DNA of 64,000 nucleotides from Owenia fusiformis (lineage: Eukaryota; Annelida; Polychaeta; Sabellida; Oweniidae), in the NCBI GenBank assembly GCA_903813345.2, contig CAIIXF020000008.1:3791341-3855340 (forward strand), read 5' to 3'. Position 1 is the stretch's first letter. Each line of letters begins with the position of its first letter. Position numbers and translations under genes: made by a program. This document shows positions 24,977 to 36,561 of the stretch, in pieces. Under the pieces are notes generated by a model. The model worked only from the letters and a program-made list of their open reading frames with translations. It searched no databases and was not told the origin of the DNA.

Positions 24977-27470
24977 ATTGAATGACTCTTGAAGAAGGAT
25001 GTTTAAAGGATGTAAATCTATAATAATGTTGAACAGATTTGTGATTAATATTCACATCAAAGGCAAAGTGTCATATCTTATTTCTATGACATCAACTCAT
25101 ATACATATTGTCTAGTACTGCAAATAACTAGAAATGAACAGTAATTATTCATTCCCGGATGTGCTCTGGTACCATTAAACTCTAAAGTGGGACCAAATTG
25201 CAAAATAACCTATAAAACACAGACTATATAGTAGATAAAATATATCAAACAATAAAATCTATAGTACCATATATCCTTTCCAATAGTTTTATGCACTAGG
25301 CTCTGAAACTAAGAGTTAAGTAAGGGTAGAAGAGAGAATCTCGGTAAAAGTAAATAAAAAACAAAAAATCTGTTGACACTACAAACACTATAAACTGAAC
25401 AGAAATACAAGAACAGCTAATGATTAATTCAGGTCTTTATAAGAAATAATATGGAATAGACCTGACAATGGTTGCAGAAAAAGAACTGAGATCTCAAATA
25501 CAGAAAAATATCTGTAAAAGAGACGCTCATCAACCTCTGTTTACTTCCCAGAACCTGATTATACCATGCAGATAGCACTGTTCCAGGTGCATTTTTGGTA
25601 TACAGTATACTGAATGTACTTCTTGAATCCCAGATCAGTAGTAAAAAGTGAAAAATATGGGATCTAATGCAATATTTCCTACTTAACTGATATATGACCC
25701 CAACTAAATTCATGGGGGCAAATCCCATTTCATTTGATTACCATCATTGGTGTTAAGGACATTACTTTCATTTTGAAAAGACTATTCTTGAATCCATTCT
25801 CTAATTCCTATTCAACAGTCTGAAATACAGTTACAGTCAAACCTGTCTCATCAGAATGCTAACTGGGACTATAGCCAAAAGTGTTCAGATTAGCAGGAGT
25901 TCACATTTCAAGGTTACTTAACATGTGAGTCAATGGCATATGGAAAATCAAGACTGAAGAATGGCTTCAAATATTGAGTGAATTTTAGACCTCTGACCTT
26001 GACCTCTGAATAATGGGATATCACACTTAAATATATAACACAGTTGAACTGATCAATAGCTGAACCGCTGTACCTGGTGAAATATGACAACCATTTAATC
26101 TAATCTCTGGAGTACAGTTGATGGATATCATGACAGGGAGGCATCTTGAGAATAATGTACAGTGTATGTTTTAAAGAACAAGCTGGCATTTTGCTAAATT
26201 GGCTAAATCCGTAATATTAATGACAACAGACAATTTGGATGTTTCTACCTACCTATACAATGGCTTCACTGAGTGGTTAGATCGAGAGATTAGATTTCCA
26301 ACCCTAGAAAATATACTCCACAAGGCAGAACATTTTTTCACTCTACAAACCATTCATTGAGATTTAGAATTTTGTATGATACACATAAAGATAGCATACA
26401 AAAGTGCATATCTAAGAGATTGATCTCATAGAAATCTCTTGCATAATCTGTACCTAGCAGGGGTATACACAATCCCACAATGCCACGTGATAAGCAAACT
26501 AGGAATTACCACAATTACTATCAAAGACGGAGAGAGGGAGGCGGTTATTGCCAAATGCGCATCCTGAGCATTTCCTGACAACTCCCACAAATTGAACAAA
26601 TTGGGACAATTAGATAACATAAAACAAACACCAATAGAAACATCAATCATCCCAGAGATATGTTACCATGGCAACAAACATCATTTGGATGAATATTAAA
26701 AAAATTAACTCCCTTAAATTCTTGATTTGAATTTGTTTAAAGTTACAAAAAAATCATATTTTGACCATCGTCTTCATGATTTTCCAAACCAAGACAGAAT
26801 TATTCATTATCTTCTATAAGTACAAAGATGTATACAGAAATGTATACGCATAAGGATGTACACGTATGGAGCTGTTGAAAATGAAATGCAGAAATCCTTA
26901 TTATGTTCTTATGTATGGCTAATCCACTTAGTTTGTCAGGTGAAAAACAGAAAAATAAAATAATTACATAATATGTGGGAATTCACTTGCCTAATTACAA
27001 TCCTTGACTCTAATTGACTTTTAACAGAAAATGCAAACTCACAGAGAAAGCAACATTCATCATTCTAACTTAATTCCAAACCAATTCTAATCGTAAGTAC
27101 GTTAGTTCCTAGAACATAGTCCCATGACAGTTTTTATAGCATCGCTAGCCAAACAAAATTCCCTGTTACGCCTTTATAAAATGAATTGACGTGGAGGAAA
27201 TGTTCATAAAATGACGGAATAAAGGTCAAATTCTCCATAAAGACTGCATAAATCTAAGAGCTGTTTCATTGGAAGTTTCATGATGCGTTGTGGGAGAGGA
27301 CATATAGCTTGTCTTATAATAACACAGAGGTTATGATATGACTGTACACCTAATTGATGATACACACTCATCTTTAGGGAAATAAGCTAAATTAGCCTGT
27401 GCTCATTTATTGTATTTTTAACAGGTTAAGAGTACTTAGATGTATTATGGGAATCCATAAAACTAAATCA
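24977..27470. other. Intron sequence, nothing definite except one partial MITE
   Basis: AT-rich sequence with no gene signal. The frames at 25429-25728 and 26426-26650 (minus) have no recognisable motif. GTTACCATGGCAAC at about 26662-26675 matches an RFX X-box-like palindrome, which may be chance. Confidence 0.45.
25832..25934. repeat. TACAGTAAAACCTGT MITE, right-truncated
   Basis: Left end TACAGTCAAACCTGTCTCAT is followed by AAAAGTGTTCAGATTAGCAG and ACATGTGAGTCAAT, matching the first two thirds of the copy at 7300-7460. The right terminus is missing. Confidence 0.65.
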
Positions 27471-27509
27471 TGCATTGAATGATTGTGAGTTGAAAGATCA
27501 GAAGTTGAC

Positions 27510-28470
27510 AGATGGCATGGTTATGGTATGGAGCTGATGTATCTATGAAGAGGAATGGTTGTGCTGATGTATCATATGAAGAGGTATGGTTGTGCTGATG
27601 TATCATATGAAGAGGTATGGTTGTGCTGATGTATCTATGAAGAGGATGATTGTGCTGATGTATCTATGAAGAGGATGATTGTGCTGATGTATCATATGAA
27701 GAGGATGATTGTGCTGATGTATCATATGAAGAGGTATGGTTGTGCTGATGTATTATGGTATGGTTGTGTTGTTTAGTTGAGCTAATCATTTGATGGTTCT
27801 GCTGATGCTTGATACCATGCTGTTTGGTTGTCCTGATGTACAGTATATGTATCACATAAAACAGTATGGTTGTTCTGATGTATCATGTGAAACTGTATGG
27901 TTGTGCTGATGTATCATATGAAGAGGTATGGTCGTGCTGATGTATAATATGAAGAGGTATGGTTGTGCTGATGTATCATATGAAGAGGTATGGTTGTGCT
28001 GATGTATCATATGAAGAGGTATGGTTGTGCTGATGTATCATATGAAGAGGTATGGTTGTGCTGATGTATCATATGAAGAGGTATGGTCGTGCTGATGTAT
28101 CATATGAAGAGGTATGGTTGTGCTGATGTATCATATGAAGAGGTATGGTTGTGCTGATGTATCATGGTATGGTTGTGTTGTTTCGTTGAGCTGATCATTT
28201 GATGGTTCTGCTGATGCTCGATACCATGCTGTTTGGTTGTCTTGATGTATATGTATCATATGAAACTGTATGGTTCTGCTGATGCTTGATACCACGCTGT
28301 TTGGTTGTCCTGATGTATATGTATCATATGAAACTGTATGGTAGTGCTGATGTACCATGTGAAACTGTATGGCTCTATATGGTTGTGCTGATGCTTGGAA
28401 TTATGCTGTTTGGTTGTGCTGATATCTTATATAATCCTGTTTGGTTGTGCTGATGTATCATATGATACTG
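27510..28470. repeat. 31-bp minisatellite (GTATGGTTGTGCTGATGTAT + CATATGAAGAG)
   Basis: About 30 units. Blocks of near-perfect 31-bp units (27900-28140) alternate with a longer higher-order unit carrying GATACCATGCTGTTTGGTTG, seen at about 27810, 28220 and 28290. Minus-strand frames at 27664-27855 and 28131-28358 are repeat artefacts. Confidence 0.92.
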
Positions 28471-28940
28471 TGTCATAAAGCTCATGTTTGATATGCTACC
28501 CTTTAGTCATACTGTTTGCTATGGTGCTGTTGTTACTCTGATATTATGTTTTATTTGTCAAGGAATTTACTTATGTTGATAGTTACAGTTAAAGTTTGTT
28601 TGGTTTCAGTAATTCAAACATAACATGATAGGCCATTTGATACTTTATTATCATAGATCGTTTGCATCTTCACTTCTTATATAAAAGTATCAAATAGCCA
28701 AGCCAAAGTGTTATTATAAAACTTGGATTTAAAGTTCACATTAGTTACAAATATATTAAATAAACGCAACATGTTTGGTAAGATTTTATAGCATATGTAA
28801 CACAAACATTTGGAAAGTATTATACCCGAGTCCAAACGTGTCAACTCAAAATATTGATATCTTTTTCTCTTCCAAACTTAGTATGATGTAAAGATATCTT
28901 GAGTGGACTTATACAAAGTGATATATCAATATTCCCTTAC

Positions 28941-29018
28941 CTTGACTTGGTCCCTCCAGTAAAGGATGTATCCTTTAGGGTCCACTTTAAGGGTAACAGG
29001 GACCCCAACAGACGAATC
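28941..29018 (-). CDS. PLCB1-like: Phospholipase C beta, coding exon 2 (PH domain)
   Basis: Second coding exon, 26 codons, phase 0 at both ends. On the minus strand the acceptor reads AATAATTTTCAG|GAT and the donor reads GTCAAG|GTAAGG. The peptide starts DSSVGVPVTLKVDPKG and continues YILYWRDQVK. This is the PLC-beta PH-domain strand segment that directly follows the WDD ending exon 1. The D-P-x-G turn followed by an aromatic-rich strand ending Y/F-W-x-D-Q is the conserved signature. An exon-exon junction between WDD and DS is, to my knowledge, also where vertebrate PLCB1 is split. The exon is far shorter than 60 codons, so ORF-length filters miss it. It lies within about 160 bp of a 51-bp minisatellite in intron 1. 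Confidence 0.88.
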
Positions 29019-29179
29019 CTGAAAATTATTAAATGAGAATTGATGTATTTAATAATGAAAGGGTATAACACAGAAGTACAACTAAAAATAAAGAAACAAT
29101 ACTAAAATGATTTTGAAGGTGTCCTAGTACCTGTCAACATTTCACCCTTGTACTAAGTAAGAATAGAGGGAGCGGGTCT

Positions 29180-29465
29180 GAAACTAAAACTCCTCCAAGT
29201 TTTCTGCAAGTTAATTCTGAGTCAAATCTGCAAGTAAAAAAGGCCAATCCTGGACATGAAAAAGGCCAATTCTGAGTCCTGCAAGTAAAAAGGCCAATCC
29301 TGGACATGAAAAGGGCCAATTCCGAGTCCTGCAAGTAAAAAAGGCCAATCCTGGACATGAAAAGGGCCAATTCTGAGTCAATTCTGCAAGTGAAAAAGGC
29401 CAATCCTAGACATGAAAAATGCCAATTCTGTGTCAATTCTACAAGCCAAAAAGGCCAATTCTGTG
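29180..29465. repeat. 51-bp minisatellite beside PLC-beta exon 2
   Basis: About five to six copies of a unit containing CTGCAAGTAAAAAAGGCCAA, TCCTGGACATGAAAAGGGCC and AATTCTGAGTC. The half-unit AARGGCCAAT occurs twice per unit. The minus-strand 100-codon frame (29134-29436) only reads this repeat. Confidence 0.88.
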
Positions 29466-29950
29466 TCCACTCTGTGGAATACCTCAGTTTTCAATGAAAA
29501 ATGAGATAAATAAAACAAACATGTAACAACAAATCCATCCAGCAAAACGTGCATAATAAAACACCTTTCTAATCTGAATATCTGCTTTTTGGTTCTTTTT
29601 TAATCTGTCATCCATGTCCATACTAAAAAAAAGTTGATCGGAGCAATTTTTGCCTGTCCAGGTGGCGTTCTGGTTAAACTGGTTTTACTTTTATCATCTA
29701 ATACTAGCAGGAAAGCATACTTGAAATATAATATTTTTGGGACTTTTTGGACTTAAATTCATACCAAAAATAAATCTGCTGAAATCATAAAATTAAATAG
29801 GTAAGGCTGATGATTCATCATACATTTAGAAAACTTGTCAAGTCCATTGGGAGTATTCTGCAGAAATTAATTAAAATTGCTGCGAATCTGTGGACTTAAG
29901 ACAAATTCTGTAGATGCATTATGTGAAAAACAAAAGCTGGAATAAGGGAC

Positions 29951-30556
29951 TACCGTATTCTCTCTAATTAGCGCCCAGGGCGTTTAGAAAATTGAAAATA
30001 CATTATTTAGACCATTCTAATAAGCGCCCATGTATGAAAGAAATCAGAAATCCCGAGGAATTTCATGTATGGCAATTTTTCTTGACAAGAATGCATTTTC
30101 TTCAACATATTTTTATAATAATATGACAAGTGCTGTTATTGGAGAGAATACGGTAAAGATCGCTTAGACAATATTGACAGTGGTTGAAGACCCGTCTATG
30201 TCTAATTTATTTCCGGCACGCCCAATTTGTCATTATCGCCGATTACCTTCAATATTTCCACTAGAGACTGCTGGATATCGATCTAAAGTTATACATTATT
30301 TCTAATTTGATGAGAGATCATCATTATTCGTGCAAAAGTCGTGTAAAAGTCGAGAAACATTAAAAAGAAACCAGAAAGTTCACGACCTTGACATGCGCAG
30401 AACATCTGCGCAGTAGCTTTTGAAATTTCTGAATGCCGATACAGAACAATTCCTTCATTCATTATGGATTATTATGATTCCTCGATGTTTCTTGAACTTT
30501 GTGAAGCGGGGTGGGCGCTTATTAGAGAGTGGGCGGTAATTACAGAGAATACGGTA
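29951..30556. mobile_element. TACCGTATTCTCT inverted-repeat element (606 bp)
   Basis: Left end TACCGTATTCTCTCTAATTA followed by GCGCCC. The right end, inverted, reads TACCGTATTCTCTGTAATTA followed by CCGCCC. The subterminal motif CTAATAAGCGCCCA occurs inside both ends. An additional inverted terminus, GAGAGAATACGGTA at about 30142-30155, suggests an insertion or partial duplication within it. Non-autonomous; related to 53501-53807. Confidence 0.78.
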
Positions 30557-31102
30557 TTTAAAAGAATTTACATCAAGCTATATTTATCCTATATATCAAC
30601 ATTCTGAAATGCACCCTAAATATTCCCCAACATGCATGAGTTAATTTTGTAGTCATTTACAAATAAAGAAAAAAAATTTAAAAAATTGTTATGAATTCCT
30701 TTTTTCCAAGAGACATTTTGAACATTTATATACCGTTTTTATTTCTGACTATTTATCTCGGGGTTATTGGGTGAAGGAAATATGACATCAATCATTACAT
30801 TATATCTATATAATGTCTATTCCATTCCAGCGTGAATAACATCCACAGGAGATGTCTGTATTGAAACATTTCTTTAATTTTCCAGTTCACAATGACCTTC
30901 CTTCTGAACAAGGGGCATTTTGGTCAAAATATCTCAATACTACATAATTTTATATTTCAACCATCAGGACACTGATTTTTAACAAGATGGCATTTCGTTG
31001 TCAGATTTTCAACATGGCATGTCACCCAGTTGCTCATGCCCTTATAAGGCTGCATTTCAATATATGAGCATTTTGATATTATCCTAACATGGTGTTTTGC
31101 TA

Positions 31103-32115
31103 TACAGGGTGTCCCAAAAAAAAGGAAACCAGCAATAGATTGCTTATTTCTCAAATATGAATAATGATAGGAAAATTTCGCAGCTACCATCTGATAGATT
31201 ATGATGTCTTCTTTCTTATGATACCAAAGTTGTCTATTTTCCTTCACGGATGACTGAGTTATAAGGGATTTAAGTGACCATGTCAGAAATGAGTTTGTAC
31301 CACTTTCAGCCAAGTCAATTTCAACATCATAACAAAGTGATAAGTAACAACAAACATCAGGATATCACTCTTTTACTCATTTATTCCAATTAAAATTACA
31401 CATATCATATTTAACACCCCTTTTCAATTCCAATGTCCATTCAAAGTTGTTTTAACCCCAGTGTCCTTCAACATGGCCCCCATTCCTTTCAATGCTAATG
31501 TCTGCCCTTGATCTCATCGCACGTACTGCATCCCTGATGATGTATCTCTGTCCCCTTAGATCCTCCACTGCTGCGACAATCCTGGCCCTTAGATCATCAA
31601 CGTCACTTGGTGGTGTTGTGAAGACTTTACCCTTGATTGAGACTTGTTCCTTCTCTCTGATACTTCTTGATATTCTTCCTGATTGTCGACTTAGCAGGTA
31701 CATTTCTATCTGAGAAGCGTACTCTAAACTGATCAGCAACCTGCTGAAGGCTCCCACTTCTGAGCCACTCACTTACTACGAATACTCTTTGATCTTGGGT
31801 CAGCTGCATGAACTTGCTATGTTGAATGCTTATTCAGAAATGTGTATTTCGAATAGGACATGGTCTTGCTTAGCCATTTTAATCCCTCATTGTTCAGCCA
31901 TTCATGACAGAAAAAGTGGCACAAACCAATTTCTGACATGGTCACTTAAATCTCTTAGAACTCAGTCATCCGTGAACAAAAATAAACACCTTTGGTATCA
32001 TAAGAAAAAGGACATCATAACCTATCGGATGGTAGCTGTGAAATTTTCCTATTATTATTCATATTTGAGAAATAAGCAATCTATTGCTGGTTTCCTTTTT
32101 TTGGGACACACTGTA
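31103..32115 (-). mobile_element. Internally deleted mariner-like element with about 210-bp terminal inverted repeats
   Basis: Flanked by TA (31103-31104, 32114-32115). The left end CAGGGTGTCCCAAAAAAAAG and the inverted right end CAGTGTGTCCCAAAAAAAGG continue as about 210-bp arms (31103-31311 and 31905-32115) sharing GAAACCAGCAATAGATTGC and GGTAGCTGYGAAATTTTCCT. Mirror-image open frames in the arms (30957-31313 minus, 31789-32139 plus) are artefacts of the inverted repeat. Transposase remnants lie between the arms. Confidence 0.88.
31452..31809 (-). pseudogene. Mariner-like transposase, central catalytic part deleted
   Basis: Minus strand. The N-terminal piece (31809 to 31627) starts MQLTQDQRVFVVSEWL and ends KNIKKYQREGTSLNQG, then a stop. 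It is the first helix-turn-helix DNA-binding region of the mariner/IS630 transposase. A C-terminal piece in another frame, ending at the stop at 31452, contains TTPPSDVDDLRARI, then IIRDAVRAMRSRA and ERNGGHVEG, the usual transposase tail. About 56 plus 60 residues remain of a protein that is normally around 330-350. The DDE/DDD catalytic residues are absent, and the two pieces are joined by a frameshift near 31630, probably the deletion scar. Confidence 0.87.
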
Positions 32116-32389
32116 GAGGGGGCTGTTGTTGGTTTTTGACACCCTGTACACATTTTATTCCTTGCTGTTTCTAAATCTATGCTGCAGTATTTTAATACTA
32201 ACAATGAGTATAGTGATATTGTCACATTGAGGTTTGTGATAGAGGGTGGTGGCAATGAGTATTGAGCTCTTATCCTCATCACATGGAATGACAGTCGATG
32301 TAACCCCCCACCACCTCCAGGCCATGTCAACTTTGGAACATCTAACATGAGTGACTTATATTTCGGGGAGGGGGGGTACAAAATATTTT

Positions 32390-32612
32390 GAAGCAAATGC
32401 ATGACATAATCGAACCAAATGCTTGACAAAAACGCAATTCGCCTGAAAAGTCCGAACAGAATGCCGTATCAGCATTTTATAAAACACAAATTTTTTAAAT
32501 ATCAACATAATGCGTGATTTGCATGACATTTTATCATACACGCAAAATTGATGTGTGATTTCAATTTTTCCAGCAAATGCGTGACAATCACGCCTAATGC
32601 GTGAGGGTTGAC
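32390..32612. repeat. Degenerate GCGTGA/AAATGCGTGACA motif cluster
   Basis: Variants of CAAATGCRTGACA occur at about 32394, 32417, 32508, 32573 and 32596, with CACGC in the opposite sense between them. A similar set (TTTGCGTATTTGTCAC, CAAGCAAATACGCATTTTT) occurs at about 1902-1985. Probably remnants of one repeat family. Confidence 0.4.
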
Positions 32613-33004
32613 TGGGCAGCATCTCCTCCCCATTCCCAGAATCCCCTCATCCCCTGGGAGTCCTATCTATACCTAACTTCCAGGAACCCACTTGTTAATT
32701 AACAATATATGAGTGATATCAGCCATAAATTCTGTTAGTGCCAATGCCTTATATTCCCAGATAGATATTTACACTGGAATTATAGGCCTTCAAGGCAATG
32801 GTTACGATCAGTCAGACAATAAAATATGGAATAAAACACAATCTAGGTGATATACTGCAGTTCTCTATTCATCAAGGAATGTTTTTTACATTACAAGAGA
32901 CAATAAAAGTCCAAAACGAGTTAAGCAATTTTTTCACTGGAAATACAGCATTGAGATGTCTCTCTGTTATTGGTATTCTGTTTTTTATGAGAATGTGGAC
33001 CACT

Positions 33005-33992
33005 TATTTCAAATAGGTATTACAATTGTTTCAAATAGGTATTCCAATTGTTTCAAATAGGTATTACAATTGTTTCAAATAAGTATTCCAATTGTTTCAA
33101 ATAGGTATTCCAATTGTTTCAAATAGGTATTCCAATTGTTTCAAATAGGTATTCCAATTGTTTCAAATAAGTATTCCAATTGTTTCAAATAGGTATTCCA
33201 ATTGTTTCAAATAGGTATTCCGATTGTTTCAAATAAGTATTCCGATTGTTTCAAATAGGTATTCCAATTGTTTCAAATAGGTATTCTAATTGTTTCAAAT
33301 AGGTATTCCAATTGTTTCAAATAGGTATTCCGATTGTTTCAAATAAGTATTCCAATTGTTTCAAATAAGTATTCCAATTGTTTCAAATAGGTATTCCAAT
33401 TGTTTCAAATAGGTATTCCAATTGTTTCAAATAAGTATTCCAATTGTTTCAAATAGGTATTCCAATTGTTTCAAATAGGTATTCCGATTGTTTCAAATAA
33501 GTATTCCAATTGTTTCAAATAAGTATTACAATTGATTCAAATAGGTATTACAATTGTTTCAAATAAGTATTCCAATTGTTTCAAATAAGTATTCCAATTG
33601 TTTCAAATAGGTATTCCAATTGTTTCAAATAGGTATTCCAATTGTTTCAAATAAGTATTCCAATTGTTTCAAATAGGTATTCCAATTGTTTCAAATAGGT
33701 ATTCCGATTGTTTCAAATAAGTATTCCGATTGTTTCAAATAGGTATTCCAATTGTTTACAAATAGGTATTCCAATTGATTCAGATAGGTATTACAATTGA
33801 TTCAAATACGTATTCCGATTGTTTCAAATAGGTATTCCAATTGTTTCAAATAGGTATTCCAATTGTTTACAAATAGGTATTCCAATTGATTCAAATAGGT
33901 ATTCCAATTGTTTCAAATAGGTATTACAATTGTTTCAAATAGGTATTACAATTGTTTCAAATAGGTATTACAATTGTTTCAAATAGGTATTA
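33005..33992. repeat. 22-bp satellite, left block
   Basis: About 45 units of TATTCCAATTGTTTCAAATA plus GG. Point variants include TATTACAATTG, TATTCCGATTG and AAATAAG. The block stops abruptly at the left edge of the 7.7-kb element. CAATTG is palindromic in every unit. Confidence 0.95.
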
Positions 33993-34334
33993 GGCGAGTG
34001 GGAGATCCAGCAAAAAGGCCTTATTTGTTGACCTTAATTAAGATAGCTTGCAACCGCATGAGTCATACCTGACTTTCATAATATGAATATGCAGATTTCA
34101 AAAATGACAATAATAAAAATTGAAAAATGGCCGATCACTTTGGAAACGAGACGCAAAAGCCACGCCCACTTTTTAAATTTCTTACTTTGTGGTTAATACA
34201 TTTTAGACTGTAACTTTTTCGATTTTTAACAAATCTTCACATTATTGGTATCTGCTGAAGCGTAATAATGAGTTCTTTCACCTCAAGCATAAATAATGTT
34301 AATTCGCTCATTTGCATATCAATTATGACGTCAT
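33993..34334. repeat. Left terminal inverted repeat of the 7.7-kb element
   Basis: Starts AGGCGAGTGGGAG. Inward matches to the right arm include TTAATTAAGAT, GCAACCGC, CTTTCATAATAT, ATATGCAGATT, AAAAATGGCC and CACGCCCACTTTT, then a weaker stretch up to TATGACGTCATAA. Confidence 0.75.
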
Positions 34335-35325
34335 AACCCTTCTTTTGGCCTCAATTTTCATATAGTTACAACAAAGTAACAGTGTTTTATTAGTTACACT
34401 TCTTAAAAATGGACAAAAGTAGGTAAATATAGTGCCAATACAAGCAAGAGTATGTCGGCTTTTCGGATATACTGATATTGAAGGCTGCATGTTGGTTAGA
34501 ATAACATAAAAACTCGTTGCCATGGTTACCGTGAACTTTTCAGTAATTTAGGCAATAAAACGTTTTGGACTGTAACTTTCTTTGTTTTTAAGCAATCTTA
34601 GCATTATTGGTATCAGAAGAAGCGAAATAATAAGTTCTTTCACCGCAAGCATAAATTATGTTAATTGGCTCATTTGCGTATCCATTGTGACGTCATAGCC
34701 CTTATTTTGGCCTCGATTTTCCATATATTTACAATAAAATAACAGTGTTTTATTAGTTAAACTTCTTGAAAATGGATGAAAGTAGGTAAATGCGGTGCCA
34801 ATACAAGCAAGAGTATGTCGGCTTTTCGGATATACTGATATTGAAGGCTGCATGTTAGTTAGAATAACATAAAAACTCGTTGCCATGGTTACCGTGAACT
34901 TTTCAGCAATTTAGTCAATAAAAACATTTTGGACTGTAACTTTCTTTATTTTTAAGCAATCTTAGTATTATTGGTATCAGAAGAAGCGTAATAATAAGTT
35001 CTTTCACATCCTGCATAAATTATGTTAATAAGCTTTATATTTACATATACATTATGACGTCATAACCCTTGCTTTGGCATCAATATTCCATATATTAAAA
35101 ATATGATAAGATTGTTTCAATGGCCTCACGTCTTGATAATGGTTAAAAGTAGGTATATGTATTGCCAATACAAAGAAGAGTATGTCAATCATCTAGATAT
35201 ACTGATAAATTAAAGTCTTCATGTTGGTAAGCATACCATAAACACTCGTTCCCATGGTTACCATGTACTTTTTAGGCGATGAATCCTATTTTGACTAACT
35301 TTCTTGGTTTTTAACCATCTTATAT
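34201..35325. repeat. Three tandem copies of a 364-bp unit
   Basis: Units start at about 34201, 34563 and 34927, each with TTTTRGACTGTAACTTT. A fragment of a fourth start follows near 35290. Each unit contains TGACGTCA (34326, 34688, 35055), AGTATGTCGGCTTTTCGGAT (diverged in unit 3) and GTTGCCATGGTTAC (34516, 34879; GTTCCCATGGTTAC at 35248). Unit 1 overlaps the left inverted repeat, so the unit appears to be an amplified part of the arm. Minus frames at 34323-34523 and 34656-34886 are the same repeat read twice. Confidence 0.88.
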
Positions 35326-36139
35326 TAACGATATAAACGATGTGTATTATGGTGCCATGATAGCAGAGTTAGATCTCCTTTGCCTGCTTTTGAGCTCTCA
35401 AAGCTCTTCATTTTATAACTCATCTGGTTCAGGAAAACACATCAGCACAGCGCCATAGTGGATCACAGCTACACTAGCTCTGATGAAATCTGTTCTCAGA
35501 ATTCCTTCTCTGTTAATGTTGTTAATGTCAGCAAACGCCATCTGCGTTATTCTCTCATCTCATGCCATCTCCATAAACAGGAGCCAAAAGCAGCAACAGA
35601 ACAATCAGCTTGAACAAGGACATTTCTCTCGCTAGGTTTCAACTATTCTCCTCACTGTTTGTGCCTTGCAAGAGTTGGTAACCATGCTTATATCCAGATT
35701 AAGAAATTGTACAGGATGAATTGCTGAGTTACTGGATATAGAACTCTTACTCTCGGGGAGCTTTTCTCTCTTCTGACCTCTTTTGGGGCTTTAGACAAAC
35801 ATAAGACATGTGCCCTTAGGCTGATCAATCAAAACATACCAATTGACAGCTCTGCAAAACATTCCTTCTCACAACAACTCCTATAATTAATGCCACAATA
35901 TGCACAGAGCTCTCTTCTTGAAACGTTTGACAGACTCTTTTATATTCCTCTTCATCTCCGTCTTTATTTCTTCAACCATTTAAGGAGGTTTTCCTCCACA
36001 TGATCACTAGAAGAAAAGGAGATATGATGATCCCGTTGTATTAGCTTGAGTCCTTTCTGGATCCATTCAGATTCCTGATACGCTCCCTCCCCTGGGCCAC
36101 TTCCATGGCCTGATCAAGAGACTTTGAATCTCTTCTGTG

Positions 36140-36561
36140 TACTGCTGCTCATCATCAGTTATGGCATTCTCAGAGCTCTATACCTCGCTAGTCTATCTTG
36201 TGAAGAGCAAGGCATCTCGAGATATGCCTCCACCAGGTCATCATAGGCATACCCCTCTTCCAGCTCCTGCACTACAACTGGTTAGTAAGGCCTGCCTCTT
36301 CTCTTCATCATTTCTCTGCTTGCTCACCATGCAATTCTTGAAGTATGCTTTGAAGTCTAACCACAGTGTGTTCCCATCAAACAATGGGGTTGGTTTAATC
36401 TTGGTTTTCCTTCCAAATTGTGCTGACTCTAGAGCCATCTCATACATGCCCAATGCTTTCTCAGCAAATTTAGCCTTTATAGCCTTGTCATCCTTGTCAT
36501 CTGAGCGCTGTACTATTACTCTCGCATCTTTACAACATTTGACCTCAGAGTTCCCAAACCT
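36140..36561 (-). pseudogene. Broken gag-like sequence of an LTR retrotransposon
   Basis: Minus strand. An open stretch from 36561 to the stop at 36241 (106 codons, internal ATG at 36453) contains KPTPLFDGNTLWLDFKAYF then DEEKRQALLTSCSAGAG. This matches the pattern of Ty3/gypsy-type gag capsid (F-D-G, W, D-F, Y/F-F, then D-E-E-K, L, L, G-A). In the next frame, AYDDLVEAYLEMPCSSQDRL followed by ARYRALRMP continues the gag pattern before further stops. No zinc knuckle, protease or reverse transcriptase was found downstream, so it is a decayed fragment. The 142-codon plus-strand frame 36137-36565 is its antisense. Confidence 0.6.

Larger units (their letters stand above)
1..28940 (-). other. PLC-beta intron 2, partial
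   Basis: Everything downstream of exon 2 on the minus strand. The next PLC-beta exon is expected to begin with a short acidic E-(T/x)-E-LLD type segment. I searched by eye for its reverse complement next to plausible splice sites and found nothing convincing. Intron 2 therefore seems to run past position 1, unless exon 3 is very short or diverged. Confidence 0.6.

Noticed and set aside
30957-31313. 118-aa ORF, with a mirror ORF at 31789-32139
   Set aside because: Both read the inverted arms of the deleted mariner element; the shared peptide is a by-product of the palindrome.
33005-33992. CRISPR-like array
   Set aside because: Repeats are directly adjacent 22-bp units without unique spacers, in an animal intron; ordinary satellite.
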